The notes: generated by a model not told the origin, from the letters alone. DNA of 64,000 nucleotides from P52-10 sp041397365 (GCA_041397365.1 JAWKWT010000011.1:1-64000), one strand, 5' to 3'. Counted from the first letter of the stretch, positions 29,993-47,089 are shown. Program-made: numbers and translations.

Positions 29993-34196
<4,204 letters not shown>

Positions 34197-34213
34197 CGTC
34201 TTCTCCCTTCAGA

Positions 34214-34311
34214 GAGCGAATAGCGAGTGGCGAGTGGCAATAGTTTCGCCGTCTCGACCACCTGCTTTCATTCGCTTCTTTCTATTCGCTATTCGCCACT
34301 CACTATTCGCC
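34214..34311. repeat. GAATAG-type intergenic hairpin, copy D (rpoB-rpoC gap)
   Basis: GAGCGAATAGCGAGTGGCGA on the left faces CTATTCGCTATTCGCC and CACTATTCGCC on the right, with a loop of about 40 bases. It occupies nearly the entire rpoB-rpoC gap. Confidence 0.7.
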
Positions 34312-34334
34312 GATGCGCAGCCAACGGCTGCGCA

Positions 34335-38456
<4,122 letters not shown>

Positions 38457-38865
38457 TGTGTCCTCTCATCTCGCCGCCCCGGAGGCAGGAACGTCCGGAG
38501 CGCGACCGCCGTCGGCTCCAGGCCAAAACTGAAACGCGCCGGGATTGGCGCCCAAAACTCAGGAAACTTTTCCTGAATCGACGGGTCCCAAAACCGAAAC
38601 GCAAAAGAACGCGCCGGACGCGACCTTGCGCCCCGCACGTTCCGGAACTGCCGTCACGGACTCAAAAAGCCCGAAATGACCTTGTCTCCCAACGACTCGC
38701 GCGAAATCACAGTGACTTCGTGCACGATTCGTATTGTCTGCTGCCGCCCCGATATAGGGGAATACATACAAAGATCGAGGGGGAGCCCCTCGATTCTTCA
38801 CACTTTTTCTTGTGTCCGGTTCCCGTCGGGCGCCGGAGCGGGCCGAAACGGCCCGCAAGCCACAA
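38457..38865 (-). promoter_or_regulatory. rplL-rpoB gap with two hairpins, possible attenuator/processing region
   Basis: 409 bases without a gene. Immediately after rplL a perfect 8-bp stem GCGGGCCG-TTT-CGGCCCGC (38856-38838) is not followed by a T run. A second, ATCGAGGGG-CTC-CCCCTCGAT (38794-38774), is followed by CTTTGTATG. In many bacteria this gap partly terminates transcription or is cut by RNase III to set the ratio of L7/L12 to polymerase. The hairpins are seen; that function is inferred. Confidence 0.5.
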
Positions 38866-39246
<381 letters not shown>

Positions 39247-39294
39247 TTGTCTTCATTCCTTCGTTCGAACCAGTTGATGGGATTGAGAAGAGCG

Positions 39295-39813
39295 TTACGC
39301 CGCTTCGTTCTTTGAGGCATAGGCCTGAACCACACGCGCGACCTTGGCCGCGGGCGCGTTGGTGAGCTGGGCGATCTTGGTCGCCGGCGCGACCAGAAGG
39401 CCGACCAGCTTGCCGCGCAGTTCATCCAGCGACGGCAGCGAGGCAAGCGCCTTGACGCCGTCAACGTTCAGAACGGTCTTGCCCATCGAACCGCCGAGAA
39501 TGACGAACTTTTCGTTCGCCTTGGCGAATTCGACGGCGACCTTCGGTGCCGCTACAGGATCGTCCGAGGTGGCGATCACGGTCGGCCCCTTCAGCAGGGG
39601 ACCGATGGCAACGACATCCGTGCCTTCAAGAGCGATTTTGGCGAGACGGTTCTTCGAGACCTTCACCGACGCACCCGCCTGCTTCATCTGCGTCCGCAGT
39701 TTCTGCATCTGGGCCACGGTCAGGCCGGAATAGTGAGCAACGATCGCTACGCCGGTCGCCTTAAAGACGCCATTGAGCTCTTCGACTGCCTGTTCTTTTG
39801 CCGCCCGTTCCAC
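39295..39813 (-). CDS. rplJ: 50S ribosomal protein uL10
   Basis: 172 residues starting from a GTG at 39813 (VERAAKEQAVEELNGVF), chosen because it matches the family N-terminus and GAG precedes it; the open frame extends 35 codons upstream without similarity. VAHYSGLTVAQMQKLR and KVSKNRLAKIALEGTD are canonical. L10 anchors L12 dimers to the ribosome and in many bacteria represses its own mRNA leader. It is separated from rplA by a nitronate monooxygenase gene. Confidence 0.96.
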   Translation of the reverse strand: MERAAKEQAVEELNGVFKATGVAIVAHYSGLTVAQMQKLRTQMKQAGASVKVSKNRLAKIALEGTDVVAIGPLLKGPTVIATSDDPVAAPKVAVEFAKANEKFVILGGSMGKTVLNVDGVKALASLPSLDELRGKLVGLLVAPATKIAQLTNAPAAKVARVVQAYASKNEAA

Positions 39814-40148
39814 AGCAAGCTCTTTCCGGTTGGCGTCCTGGCCGAAGCCAGCCCGCCGGGTTGCACCCGCCGCTGATCGTCGCTCCGCGCCGGATAACCG
39901 GAACGGCGTTTCGACCAACAGCTCTCAGAAGCCTGCCCTTCCGCCGCCGCGAGGTCCGGAATGCCGGATGCGGGGCGAAGCGTCGAGGTTCGAACCATCA
40001 TGCGGCCCATCGTGGCGATGGACCTGAAATCCGGTCTTCACCCGTCTATGTAGGCTGTGCGATTAAGCCGTTGTCGGAACTGACGTTCGTCCATTGGCGC
40101 CTACAGTCTCGGACAGGATGGGGATAGCCGGTTAGGGCACCCCCGCGC
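39814..40148 (-). ncRNA. candidate rplJ leader (L10-type)
   Basis: 335 bases with no gene between the nitronate monooxygenase terminator and rplJ. On the minus strand TGTAGGC (40105-40099) can pair with GCCTACA (40055-40049), a 7-bp stem closing about 43 bases, with further short stems nearer the start codon. L10 leaders, where L10 binds a kinked stem and represses rplJL, occur in this position. I cannot confirm the consensus by eye. Confidence 0.35.
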
Positions 40149-40168
40149 AAAAAATGCGCACAAGCGCA
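40149..40168 (-). terminator. Rho-independent terminator after the nitronate monooxygenase
   Basis: TGCGC-TTGT-GCGCA followed by TTTTTT on the minus strand, 76 bases after the stop codon. It should insulate the downstream rplJL leader. Confidence 0.65.
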
Positions 40169-40244
40169 CTGGCTGGAAGCCGGCACGCTTGATGGCGGCT
40201 GTTTAGTCGCTCCGGACCGGCTTGCCAAGAGGAAATATCCTCCT

Positions 40245-41215
40245 TCAGCCTGGAGGAAAAATCCCCCTCGCCTGCGCAAGAATCGCGGCTTCCGCCTCCG
40301 CCACCATCCGCCGGACGATGTCGCCGGCCGGCCGCTGCTCGCGCACGAGATCGACGGCCTCGCCGACGATCGGCGGCGCGATGTCGGTGTCGCCCGCATC
40401 CCGCGCCGCCAGAAAACGCGGCCCCTCGACCGCCGCGGCCGCCCGCAGCCCGGCGATGTCACCCGACCAACGCTCGATGAAGGAATTGCGCAGCGTGCGG
40501 ATGTTCCAGCCGACTGGCCAGTCGAGCCCGCGAGCGATGTCGATGACGGAATTGCGCGCGGTGTGATCGCCTGAGGCGGCCAGCACCGCCGGCTTGGCGT
40601 TGGCGGGCGCGGTCGCCTCATTGCTCGTATAGAAGACTGTGCCGCAGACTACACCGGCAGCCCCCAGCATCAGTGCGGCGGCGAGCCCGCGCCCGTCGGC
40701 GATTCCGCCCGCCGCCAGCACCGGGACGGTGCCGGCGATGTCCACCACAGCCGGAACCAGCGGCAAAGTCGCACGGGTCGCGCCATGGCCGCCGGCCTCC
40801 GCCCCCTGCGCGACCAGCACGTCCGCACCGGCATCCAGAGCCGCTTGCGCCTGCGCCAGATTCTGGACCTGCGCGATCAAGGGATCGCAGCCTGCCTGAT
40901 CTTCGGCGCGAAGGGAGCGATGTCGCCAAACGACAGGAACAGCGCCCTCGGCGCACGCTCCAGCGCCATATCGAGCAGAGCCGGCTGCTTGGCCAGCGAC
41001 CAGGTGATGAAACCAATCCCGACCGGCGCATTGCCGGCCGCGGCAAGTTCCTGCGTGAGTTGCGCGGCATCGCCATAGCCGCCACCGATGATGCCGAGGC
41101 CGCCGGCTCCGCTGACGGCCGCCGCCAGCGCGCCGCCGGCGACGCCCGCCATCGGCGCGAGCAGCACCGGATGCTCGATCTGCAACAGCGAGGTGATTGC
41201 GGTCCTGATCGCCAT
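40245..41215 (-). CDS. nitronate monooxygenase (2-nitropropane dioxygenase family), one frameshift
   Basis: An FMN-dependent TIM-barrel enzyme that oxidises alkyl nitronates. It starts MAIRTAITSLLQIEHPVLLA at 41215; APMAGVAGGALAAAVSGAGG and LGIIGGGYGDA follow. Near 40880 one C is missing in the AAIPLIAQ codons. The second half contains VAQGAEAGGHGATR (the FMN/catalytic histidine loop) and VPVLAAGGIADGRGLAAALM, the phosphate-binding strand. About 323 residues. It lies between rplA and rplJ with terminators on both sides, so it is probably expressed separately from the ribosomal genes. Confidence 0.88.
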
Positions 41216-41264
41216 GGCGAAGTCCCCTTCCCGCCGCCCAGCATAGGAAGTTAAAGCGACACGA

Positions 41265-41290
41265 AAAAGGCCCGGACGGTGCCGGGCCTT
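41265..41290 (-). terminator. Rho-independent terminator after rplA
   Basis: AGGCCCGG-CACCGT-CCGGGCCT on the minus strand, followed by TTTTTCG; 35 bases past the rplA stop. Confidence 0.88.
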
Positions 41291-41324
41291 TCGATTGTTC
41301 TTGCGATTGGTCTAGAGAGTCCGA

Positions 41325-42017
41325 TCAGCTTGTGACGCTGCCCGGCTCGACCTTGACGCCCGGTCCCATCGTCGAGGAGACGGCGACGCGCTGGACGTAG
41401 GTGCCCTTGGCGCCCGCCGGCTTGGCCTTGATGACCGCGTCGGTCAGCGCCTTGATGTTCTCGACAAGCTTGTCCTCGGCGAACGACGCCTTGCCGACGC
41501 CAGCCTGAATGATGCCGGCCTTCTCGACACGGAACTCGACCGAGCCGCCCTTGGCAGCCTTCACCGCTCCGGTGACGTCCATGGTCACGGTGCCGATCTT
41601 CGGATTCGGCATCATGCCGCGCGGGCCGAGCACCTTACCGAGGCGGCCGACCAGCGGCATCATGTCGGGGGTGGCGATGCAGCGATCGAACTCGATCTTG
41701 CCGCCCTGCACGATCTCGACGAGGTCTTCCGCGCCGACCACGTCAGCGCCGGCGGCCTTCGCCTCGTCCGCCTTGGCGCCGCGCGCGAACACGCCGACGC
41801 GCAGCGTGCGGCCGGTGCCGTTCGGCAGCATCACAACGCCGCGCACCATCTGGTCCGCATGGCGCGGATCGACGCCGAGGTTCAGCGACACCTCGATGGT
41901 TTCGTCGAACTTTGCCTTCGCACGCTCCTTCACCATCTTGATCGCTTCCGCGACCGGGTAGAGCTGTTCGCGGTTCACGCCTTCATAGGCCTTGGTCAAA
42001 CGCTTTCCGGTTGCCAT
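41325..42017 (-). CDS. rplA: 50S ribosomal protein uL1
   Basis: 230 residues, intact. VREQLYPVAEAIKMVKE-like NREQLYPVAEAIKMVKERAK and GKVLGPRGMMPNPKIGTVTM are hallmarks, ending GPGVKVEPGSVTS. L1 forms the mobile stalk at the E site and in enterobacteria represses rplKA translation. It lies six bases after rplK. Confidence 0.98.
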   Translation of the reverse strand: MATGKRLTKAYEGVNREQLYPVAEAIKMVKERAKAKFDETIEVSLNLGVDPRHADQMVRGVVMLPNGTGRTLRVGVFARGAKADEAKAAGADVVGAEDLVEIVQGGKIEFDRCIATPDMMPLVGRLGKVLGPRGMMPNPKIGTVTMDVTGAVKAAKGGSVEFRVEKAGIIQAGVGKASFAEDKLVENIKALTDAVIKAKPAGAKGTYVQRVAVSSTMGPGVKVEPGSVTS

Positions 42018-42023
42018 GATCCG

Positions 42024-42452
42024 TTACTCCGCCACCTGCAGACCCATCGAACGCGCCGAACCCTCGACCATTTTCATGGCGGCTTCGACCGTATCGCAAT
42101 TCAGGTCCTTCATCTTCTTCTCGGCGATCTCGCGCACCTGCGCGCTCGTCACCTTGCCCGCCGAATCGCGGCCCGGCGCCTTGGAGCCGGACTGGATCTT
42201 CGCCGCCTGCTTGAGGAAGTACGACATCGGCGGCGTGCGCAGTTCGAAAGTGAACGAGCGATCCTGGTACATGGTGATGACCACCGGGATCGGCGTGTTC
42301 TTTTCTTCCTTCTGCGTCTGCGCGTTGAACGCCTTGCAGAATTCCATGATGTTGAGGCCGCGCTGACCGAGCGCGGGACCGATCGGAGGCGACGGATTCG
42401 CCGCGCCCGCCGGCACCTGAAGCTTCAGGTATCCGGTTATTTTCTTTGCCAT
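42024..42452 (-). CDS. rplK: 50S ribosomal protein uL11
   Basis: 142 residues from MAKKITGYLKLQVPAGAANP at 42452, intact. SPPIGPALGQRGLNIMEFCK is the thiopeptide-binding proline region. L11 with its rRNA forms the GTPase-associated centre and is needed for RelA activation. It is the first ribosomal gene after nusG. Confidence 0.98.
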   Translation of the reverse strand: MAKKITGYLKLQVPAGAANPSPPIGPALGQRGLNIMEFCKAFNAQTQKEEKNTPIPVVITMYQDRSFTFELRTPPMSYFLKQAAKIQSGSKAPGRDSAGKVTSAQVREIAEKKMKDLNCDTVEAAMKMVEGSARSMGLQVAE

Positions 42453-42513
42453 GCTTCTCTCCTGTTGGTGGTGCGGCTCGAACGGCTGGCAACCGCTCTC
42501 ACCTCCCACGGTG

Positions 42514-42590
42514 AAGCGAATAGTAAGTGGCGAATGGCGAGTAGCCGCCCGCCGCTTCCTCTATTCGCTATTCGCTAGTCCCTACTCGCC
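42514..42590. repeat. GAATAG-type intergenic hairpin, copy E (nusG-rplK gap)
   Basis: AGCGAATAGTAAGTGGCGAA and TGGCGAGTAG on the left face CTATTCGCTATTCGCTAG and TCCCTACTCGCC on the right. It is the fifth copy of the family and fills the nusG-rplK gap. Confidence 0.7.
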
Positions 42591-42592
42591 CC

Positions 42593-43123
42593 TTACACCT
42601 TCTCCACCTGGCCGAACTCCAGCTCGACCGGCGTGGCGCGGCCGAAGATCGACACCGCCACCTTCACGCGCGAACGGCCCTCGTCGATTTCCTCGACGAC
42701 ACCCGAGAACGAGGCGAACGGGCCATCGGCCACACGGACGTTCTCGCCGATTTCGAACGAGATCGACGGCTTCGGCCGCTCGACGCCCTCCTGCACCTGA
42801 TGGATGATGCGCATCGCCTCGGCTTCCGAGATCGGCATCGGCTTGTTGTCCGCGCCGAGGAAGCCCGTCACCTTCGGCGTATTCTTGATGAGATGGAACA
42901 CCTCGTCGGTAAGTTCCATCTTCGCCAGCACGTAGCCGGGAAACAGCTTGCGCTCGGTGTCGACCTTGCGGCCGCGGCGCACTTCCGTGACCTTCTCGAC
43001 CGGCACCAAAATCTGGTCGAACTTGTCCTCAAGCCCGCGCTGCTTGGCCTGCTCGCGAATGGATTCGGAGACTTTCTTTTCGAAGTTCGAATAAGCGTGA
43101 ACGATGTACCAGCGTAGGCTCAT
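42593..43123 (-). CDS. nusG: transcription termination/antitermination factor NusG
   Basis: 176 residues, intact. MSLRWYIVHAYSNFEKKVSE is the NGN domain that binds the polymerase clamp, followed by PGYVLAKMELTDEVFHLIKN. The C-terminal KOW domain has FEIGENVRVADGPFASFSGV, which contacts Rho or S10. It lies between secE (19-base gap) and rplK. Confidence 0.98.
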   Translation of the reverse strand: MSLRWYIVHAYSNFEKKVSESIREQAKQRGLEDKFDQILVPVEKVTEVRRGRKVDTERKLFPGYVLAKMELTDEVFHLIKNTPKVTGFLGADNKPMPISEAEAMRIIHQVQEGVERPKPSISFEIGENVRVADGPFASFSGVVEEIDEGRSRVKVAVSIFGRATPVELEFGQVEKV

Positions 43124-43142
43124 GATGTCGGTTTCCGAAAGC

Positions 43143-43334
43143 TCAAGCCTTGATGCCGAGAATGAAGGTGACCAGCAGGCGGATGACCTGATCGGCCGCG
43201 AGGAAGAACACCGACGACACCGCGACCATGATGAACACCATGACCGTGGTAATGACCGTCTCGCGCCGGGTCGGCCACGTGACCTTGGCGGTCTCGGTTC
43301 GCACTTCCTGCAAGAACTTGAACGGGTTCGCCAT
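43143..43334 (-). CDS. secE: Sec translocon subunit SecE
   Basis: 63 residues from MANPFKFLQEVRTETAKVTW at 43334; codons upstream do not match the family. The amphipathic KVTWPTRRETVITT helix precedes one membrane helix (VMVFIMVAVSSVFFLAADQV). This is the short single-span SecE usual outside enterobacteria, and it clamps SecY. tRNA-Trp, often directly upstream of secE in alphaproteobacteria, is instead 20 kb away at 63309. Confidence 0.97.
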   Translation of the reverse strand: MANPFKFLQEVRTETAKVTWPTRRETVITTVMVFIMVAVSSVFFLAADQVIRLLVTFILGIKA

Positions 43335-43843
43335 TGCTCTTGATACGGTCCTTGGCGGACCCGGCGACATGCCAGGATCCGGATAAGCCTCTAGCGCCCA
43401 ACCTCAGCTTTTGAGGATGAGGCCGACAAAGGGAGCCTGTTTTGGGAAATCAGAGCCGTGTCGAAGTCCGTCGAGCGGGCCGAACACGGATGGCGCTTGG
43501 TACTTCGCCGGCGGCAAAACGTCAAGCTTTCCGCAAGGGTGAAACCCGCCGGAGCGCCGCCCGCCCCGTCCGGACCTTGCCGGGAATGCGGCTCGGGCGC
43601 CGATTCCCGTCGAGCGTCCCCTGCAACCGTACGCAAAATCGGGCAGATCGCTCAAATTTTAGCGACATCCGGGCCGAAAAGTCAGGATTTTGGCCCCATT
43701 GTGTCGTGCAAGGCCGCGGGACGACACAAACCGCCCTCGGACGAAACCATTTTCTCCCTGTCACGGAGAAATCCCGAAACGATGAGGGCCTAGAACGCCA
43801 TCCAACGAAGCGGCGCAAAGCCGCAAGACAAACAGGGATGACG
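43335..43843. other. 509-base gap upstream of secE
   Basis: No gene is seen in this gap. Leftward promoter signals for secE-nusG must lie in its left part; none stands out. CCTCA-GCTTT-TGAGG (about 43400) is a small palindrome. On the right, TGTGTCGT (43700-43707) and ACGACACA (43721-43728) form an 8-bp inverted repeat about 115 bases before the secreted-peptide gene and could be an operator. Confidence 0.4.
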
Positions 43844-43990
43844 ATGATGCGCGGCCTGACCCTCAGCTTGATCCTCGGTTTTACGCTCCTGCTTTCGGGC
43901 GCGTCCGTCGCCGGCTCGTCCGACAACGGCCTTCCGAATGCCGGTCTGTTCCAGATCAACCTCAACCACACGCTGCTGGCCGGCCGCTGA
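43844..43990 (+). CDS. small secreted peptide of 48 residues, unknown function
   Basis: ATG 43844 lies six bases after AGGG; ATGs at 43838 and 43847 are alternatives. The protein is almost all signal peptide (MMRGLTLSLILGFTLLLSGA, cleaved near SVAG), leaving roughly 24 residues ending GLFQINLNHTLLAGR. I do not recognise the family. It precedes, in the same direction, the Cys-rich protein at 44064 and may share its transcript, which ends at a strong terminator. Confidence 0.55.
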   Translation: MMRGLTLSLILGFTLLLSGASVAGSSDNGLPNAGLFQINLNHTLLAGR

Positions 43991-44063
43991 ATTCCGACGG
44001 GGGCGGAACCGGGCATCAGCTCTGAAACTTAAAACCAGCGCTAAGAAAACAAGGGGACGACAA

Positions 44064-44381
44064 ATGACCATCACTTCCTTCACCAAGATCGCACTCGCCG
44101 CCGCCGCCTCGCTGGCCATGATCTCGGCCGCCAATGCCTATACGCAGGATCAGGAAGCGATGTGCACCAACGACGCTTTCCGCGTCTGCTCTTCTGAAAT
44201 TCCCAATGTCGATGCCGTCACCGCCTGCATGATCCGCAACCGCGCGCAGCTCAGCGCCGGCTGCCGCGCCGTGATGGACGCCACCCCGGATACGCGGGCC
44301 GGCTATCAGCCGATCTCCTCCGGCCGGGCGTCGAAGCCGATGAACCTCGTTCCGCAGAAGCCGCGCCGCCCCGGCGCGTGA
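44064..44381 (+). CDS. small periplasmic cysteine-rich-repeat protein
   Basis: 105 residues with start after AAGGGGA. The signal peptide is cleaved after SAANA (residue 25). The mature part has cysteines at 34, 42, 55 and 67 in the pattern C-x7-C-x12-C-x11-C, with CM.RNRAQLS..CR. That resembles the cysteine-rich repeat first named in vertebrate Golgi FGF-receptor-like proteins and common in rhizobial secreted proteins. Two disulfides are likely. The tail is proline/arginine-rich. The function is unknown. Confidence 0.7.
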   Translation: MTITSFTKIALAAAASLAMISAANAYTQDQEAMCTNDAFRVCSSEIPNVDAVTACMIRNRAQLSAGCRAVMDATPDTRAGYQPISSGRASKPMNLVPQKPRRPGA

Positions 44382-44417
44382 GCTGCAAGCTTTTCCACTT
44401 TCCTCCCAGCCTCCACA

Positions 44418-44452
44418 CGGCAACCCGTCTTTCGGGTTGCCGTTTTTCTTTT
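44418..44452 (+). terminator. strong Rho-independent terminator after the Cys-rich gene
   Basis: CGGCAACCCG-TCTTT-CGGGTTGCCG, a perfect 10-bp stem, followed by TTTTTCTTTT. It lies 36 bases past the stop and separates this transcript from the convergent piuC gene. Confidence 0.92.
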
Positions 44453-44474
44453 GCGGACGAGAAGGATGACGAAC

Positions 44475-45137
44475 TCAGGCGTCCGCCCACATGCGCATCA
44501 GATTGCTGAACGATTTGGAAAGAAGATCGAATTCCGCCGTCTTGCCGTCGCGGGCGTAAAGCGTCCGCCGCACGGTTTCGAGATCGAACAGCAATTCCCG
44601 CTTTGAGGCCGAGCGAACGTAGCTCTGAGCCCAGCCGACGACGGCGTCGCGCACGCCGCGCGTGACCGGAGCGACGCGATGCAGCGTCGTCGCCTCATAG
44701 ACAATCATCGATCCAGCTTCGAGCTTGAAATCGTCCTCGCCTGCCGCGCTCTCGATGACGAGTTCGCCGCCGTCATACTGCGCCGGCTCGTTTAGAAATA
44801 CTGTAAATGCGACGTCGGTCCGCAGGCCGTTCATCAGCGCGTCGTCGACATGCGCGCCATATTCCATTCCGGGTTCGTAACGCGAGATCAGTAGAGGACT
44901 CAGCGCCTTGGGCCGCACCGCCGCACGAAACAGATCGTGTTCGTTGAGACGCTTTGCCACAAGTGACCTGATGGCGGTTCCGACTGTATCGGTCGCCTCC
45001 GCCTGCTTGTTGTTTTTGACGTGGCGTGCTGCAAATCCGGCGGTCTTTCGACCATCGACGAATCGCATCTCCTCCAGCATCTCGCGGACGGTCTGGAGAT
45101 CGGTCGATGTCAGCACGTTGCTGAGAATGATGCGCAT
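44475..45137 (-). CDS. piuC: PiuC/YbiX-type Fe(II)/2-oxoglutarate-dependent PKHD hydroxylase
   Basis: 220 residues from MRIILSNVLTSTDLQTVREM at 45137. The double-stranded beta-helix has the iron ligands in YGAHVDDALM (His and Asp) and TLHRVAPVTRG (second His), with a following arginine for 2-oxoglutarate. LFRAAVRPKALSPLLISRYE is family-typical. Such genes usually lie beside TonB-dependent siderophore receptors and are iron-regulated; no receptor is here. It is divergent from the periplasmic protein at 45205 across a 67-base gap with a strong palindrome. Confidence 0.9.
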   Translation of the reverse strand: MRIILSNVLTSTDLQTVREMLEEMRFVDGRKTAGFAARHVKNNKQAEATDTVGTAIRSLVAKRLNEHDLFRAAVRPKALSPLLISRYEPGMEYGAHVDDALMNGLRTDVAFTVFLNEPAQYDGGELVIESAAGEDDFKLEAGSMIVYEATTLHRVAPVTRGVRDAVVGWAQSYVRSASKRELLFDLETVRRTLYARDGKTAEFDLLSKSFSNLMRMWADA

Positions 45138-45165
45138 GGTGAGATGTTCGCTTGAGATGTTGAGT

Positions 45166-45183
45166 GTGCGGATTTGTCCGCAC
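45166..45183. promoter_or_regulatory. palindromic operator candidate between piuC and the divergent gene
   Basis: GTGCGGA-TTTG-TCCGCAC is a perfect 7-4-7 inverted repeat, extended by partial GAGT/CTC matches, lying in the 67-base gap between two divergent starts. It could be a shared iron-responsive operator. It does not look like the AT-rich Fur box or the Irr ICE box I know. Confidence 0.45.
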
Positions 45184-45204
45184 TCATGATGGCAGGATCG
45201 CGGA

Positions 45205-46068
45205 ATGAGAAGAAGAACTAAAATCTGGCTGGGCGTCGGCGCTTTCGTTCTAACCGGACATGCAGCTGCGGATGCCGCGGAATGGTCTCGGACTCCCGCA
45301 CGTGATTTCAATGTCGGCGATCATGCGATGTCGGCCGGCGATCAGCTTCGCACGACCTTCGGCAACAGCTTCGCGCAAGCAGGCGAAGCCGGAGAAGGTG
45401 GCGAGGGCGGCGAAGGCGGCATCAACCTGGAAACTGTCGGCAACGACGCGGCCGAATACGCGATCGCGTTGCAGGTCATCGTCGCGCATTACGACGCCGG
45501 GCTTGCGGCCTATGCCGGCGGCGAAACGGAGGCCGGCGCGCAGATGTTCGCGCACGGGCTCTCTGAGATCTACATATCGATGGAAGATCTGTTCAAGAAA
45601 CTGGGCGTGACGACGCTCGGCGAAAAGCTGGAAGCGGCTGTGGGGGCCGCCGCCGAGGGCAAGCCGCTGGCAGAAATTACCAAGCATGTCGAGGACGTCC
45701 GGCAGGCGTTGCGGGAGGCGGCGCGGCGCGGGCCGCAGCCGACCTCGCAGGACAACATGCAGGCTTATCTCGTCGGCGAGTTGATCGAGCGCGCGGCCGC
45801 GCAATACACGACCATTCAGAAGGACGACACGCTGGAGCCATATCTAGACGGACTCGGATTCGCGATCGCCGCGCGGCGGGAAGCCGCTCCCGTGCTGAAA
45901 GCGCTTCAACAAACGAACAAGCCGGCGGCGGCGGCGATCGAGAAGGCTCTCGGTCTGCTGGAGCGCGCCTATCCCGGCATCAAGCGTCCCGAAAAGACGG
46001 CGGTCGCCGAATCCGAACTCTTGGTGGCGGCCTCCCGCGCGAGGCTTGCCGTCGCCGCCTATCGATAA
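45205..46068 (+). CDS. uncharacterised periplasmic protein with a Gly/Glu repeat
   Basis: 287 residues with a signal peptide (RRRTKIWLGVGAFVLTGHAA) cleaved near ADA. EGGEGGEGG at about residues 63-72 is followed by a wholly helical domain (YAIALQVIVAHYDAGLAAYA, GAQMFAHGLSEIYISMEDLF). I do not recognise the family. Divergence from piuC across one palindrome suggests a role in iron handling or stress; glutamate-rich helices could bind metal, but no clear ligand motif is seen. Confidence 0.6.
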   Translation: MRRRTKIWLGVGAFVLTGHAAADAAEWSRTPARDFNVGDHAMSAGDQLRTTFGNSFAQAGEAGEGGEGGEGGINLETVGNDAAEYAIALQVIVAHYDAGLAAYAGGETEAGAQMFAHGLSEIYISMEDLFKKLGVTTLGEKLEAAVGAAAEGKPLAEITKHVEDVRQALREAARRGPQPTSQDNMQAYLVGELIERAAAQYTTIQKDDTLEPYLDGLGFAIAARREAAPVLKALQQTNKPAAAAIEKALGLLERAYPGIKRPEKTAVAESELLVAASRARLAVAAYR

Positions 46069-46157
46069 GAAGAATCAAGGCGCGCCAGCGGATCGTGTAT
46101 TCGCTTGCGCCCACCTCTCTCTGCCATGAAGTGGCGCACGTCGGCGGATGAAACCTT

Positions 46158-47087
46158 CTATTCGTCCGCGCCAGGCGCCTTGCGCTCGCAAGCGGCGAGG
46201 ATCGCCGTCAGCGTATCCCTGTCGATCTGCCCTTCCGGGCCGATGAAGACCAGCCGGGAGTGGCCGTCGATCCACTCCGGAGCAGGCTCCGTCCGGACCC
46301 GGCGGCCGACCAGGTGAAACGACACGAAACGGCCGGTCGGGTCTTTCACAAACCCTTTCGCACGCAACAGGCCGGTCTCGGGCTGGCTCAGACGCTGCGA
46401 CAACAATTCGATATCGAAGAAGCGATCGTCGAGGGTCAGACTGATCGTGCGGAGCGCCGCAAGCTCGTGCTTCTGGCGCGGACGCTTGCCGCCCCGTTGA
46501 GCGCCTCGATCGAAGATCAGTTCGACGGGCGCTTGCCCGAACCGGACCGGAACGATCGGTGCCTGAACGAACTGTTCGATCACTTCCCTCGCCGCCGACA
46601 GCCCGTTTTCGTCGAGCAGATCGATTTTGTTCAGCAGAACGATATCGGCATCCGCAAGCTGTCGCCGCACGGTATCGGCCATGTAACGCTCATTGATGAG
46701 CGTGCGGATCGTCTCGCCATCCACGAGGACGAAGGTGCTGCCGATCGTCAGGCCCGGCATCAGTTGCAGCGAGCGCTCGACGCCGCCGGGCAACGCGACC
46801 CCGCTGGTCTCGATGACGATCTGGTCGATCTCGCCTGCCTTGCCCTGAAGCTCGATCAGCGCCCCCATCAGATCGCTGCCGAAGCTGCAACAGATGCAAC
46901 CGCCGGCGATGCTGATGACTTTGTCGGATCGCTGCTCGATCAAGTCCGCATCGATTGGCAGATCGCCGAAATCATTGACCAGGATCGCCAGACGATGACC
47001 GTCGGCATTCCGGAGCAGGTGATTGACGAGCGTCGTCTTGCCTGCCCCAAGATAGCCGCCGATGATGGTGACCGGAATCCTGTTCAC
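46158..47087 (-). CDS. CobW/COG0523-type G3E GTPase, putative metallochaperone
   Basis: 309 residues from a GTG at 47087 that follows four bases after the amidohydrolase TGA begins (TGACCGTG), so the two are coupled. Walker A GGYLGAGKTTL is at residues 10-20, the metal-binding CICC at 64-67, then IVIETSGVALPG and LNKIDLLDENG. The C-terminal CobW domain includes LLRAKGFVKDPTGRFVSF. Family members insert zinc, cobalt or other metals into client enzymes. The neighbouring amidohydrolase, a metalloenzyme, is the obvious candidate client. The frame is intact. Confidence 0.85.
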   Translation of the reverse strand: MNRIPVTIIGGYLGAGKTTLVNHLLRNADGHRLAILVNDFGDLPIDADLIEQRSDKVISIAGGCICCSFGSDLMGALIELQGKAGEIDQIVIETSGVALPGGVERSLQLMPGLTIGSTFVLVDGETIRTLINERYMADTVRRQLADADIVLLNKIDLLDENGLSAAREVIEQFVQAPIVPVRFGQAPVELIFDRGAQRGGKRPRQKHELAALRTISLTLDDRFFDIELLSQRLSQPETGLLRAKGFVKDPTGRFVSFHLVGRRVRTEPAPEWIDGHSRLVFIGPEGQIDRDTLTAILAACERKAPGADE

Positions 47088-47089
47088 GG

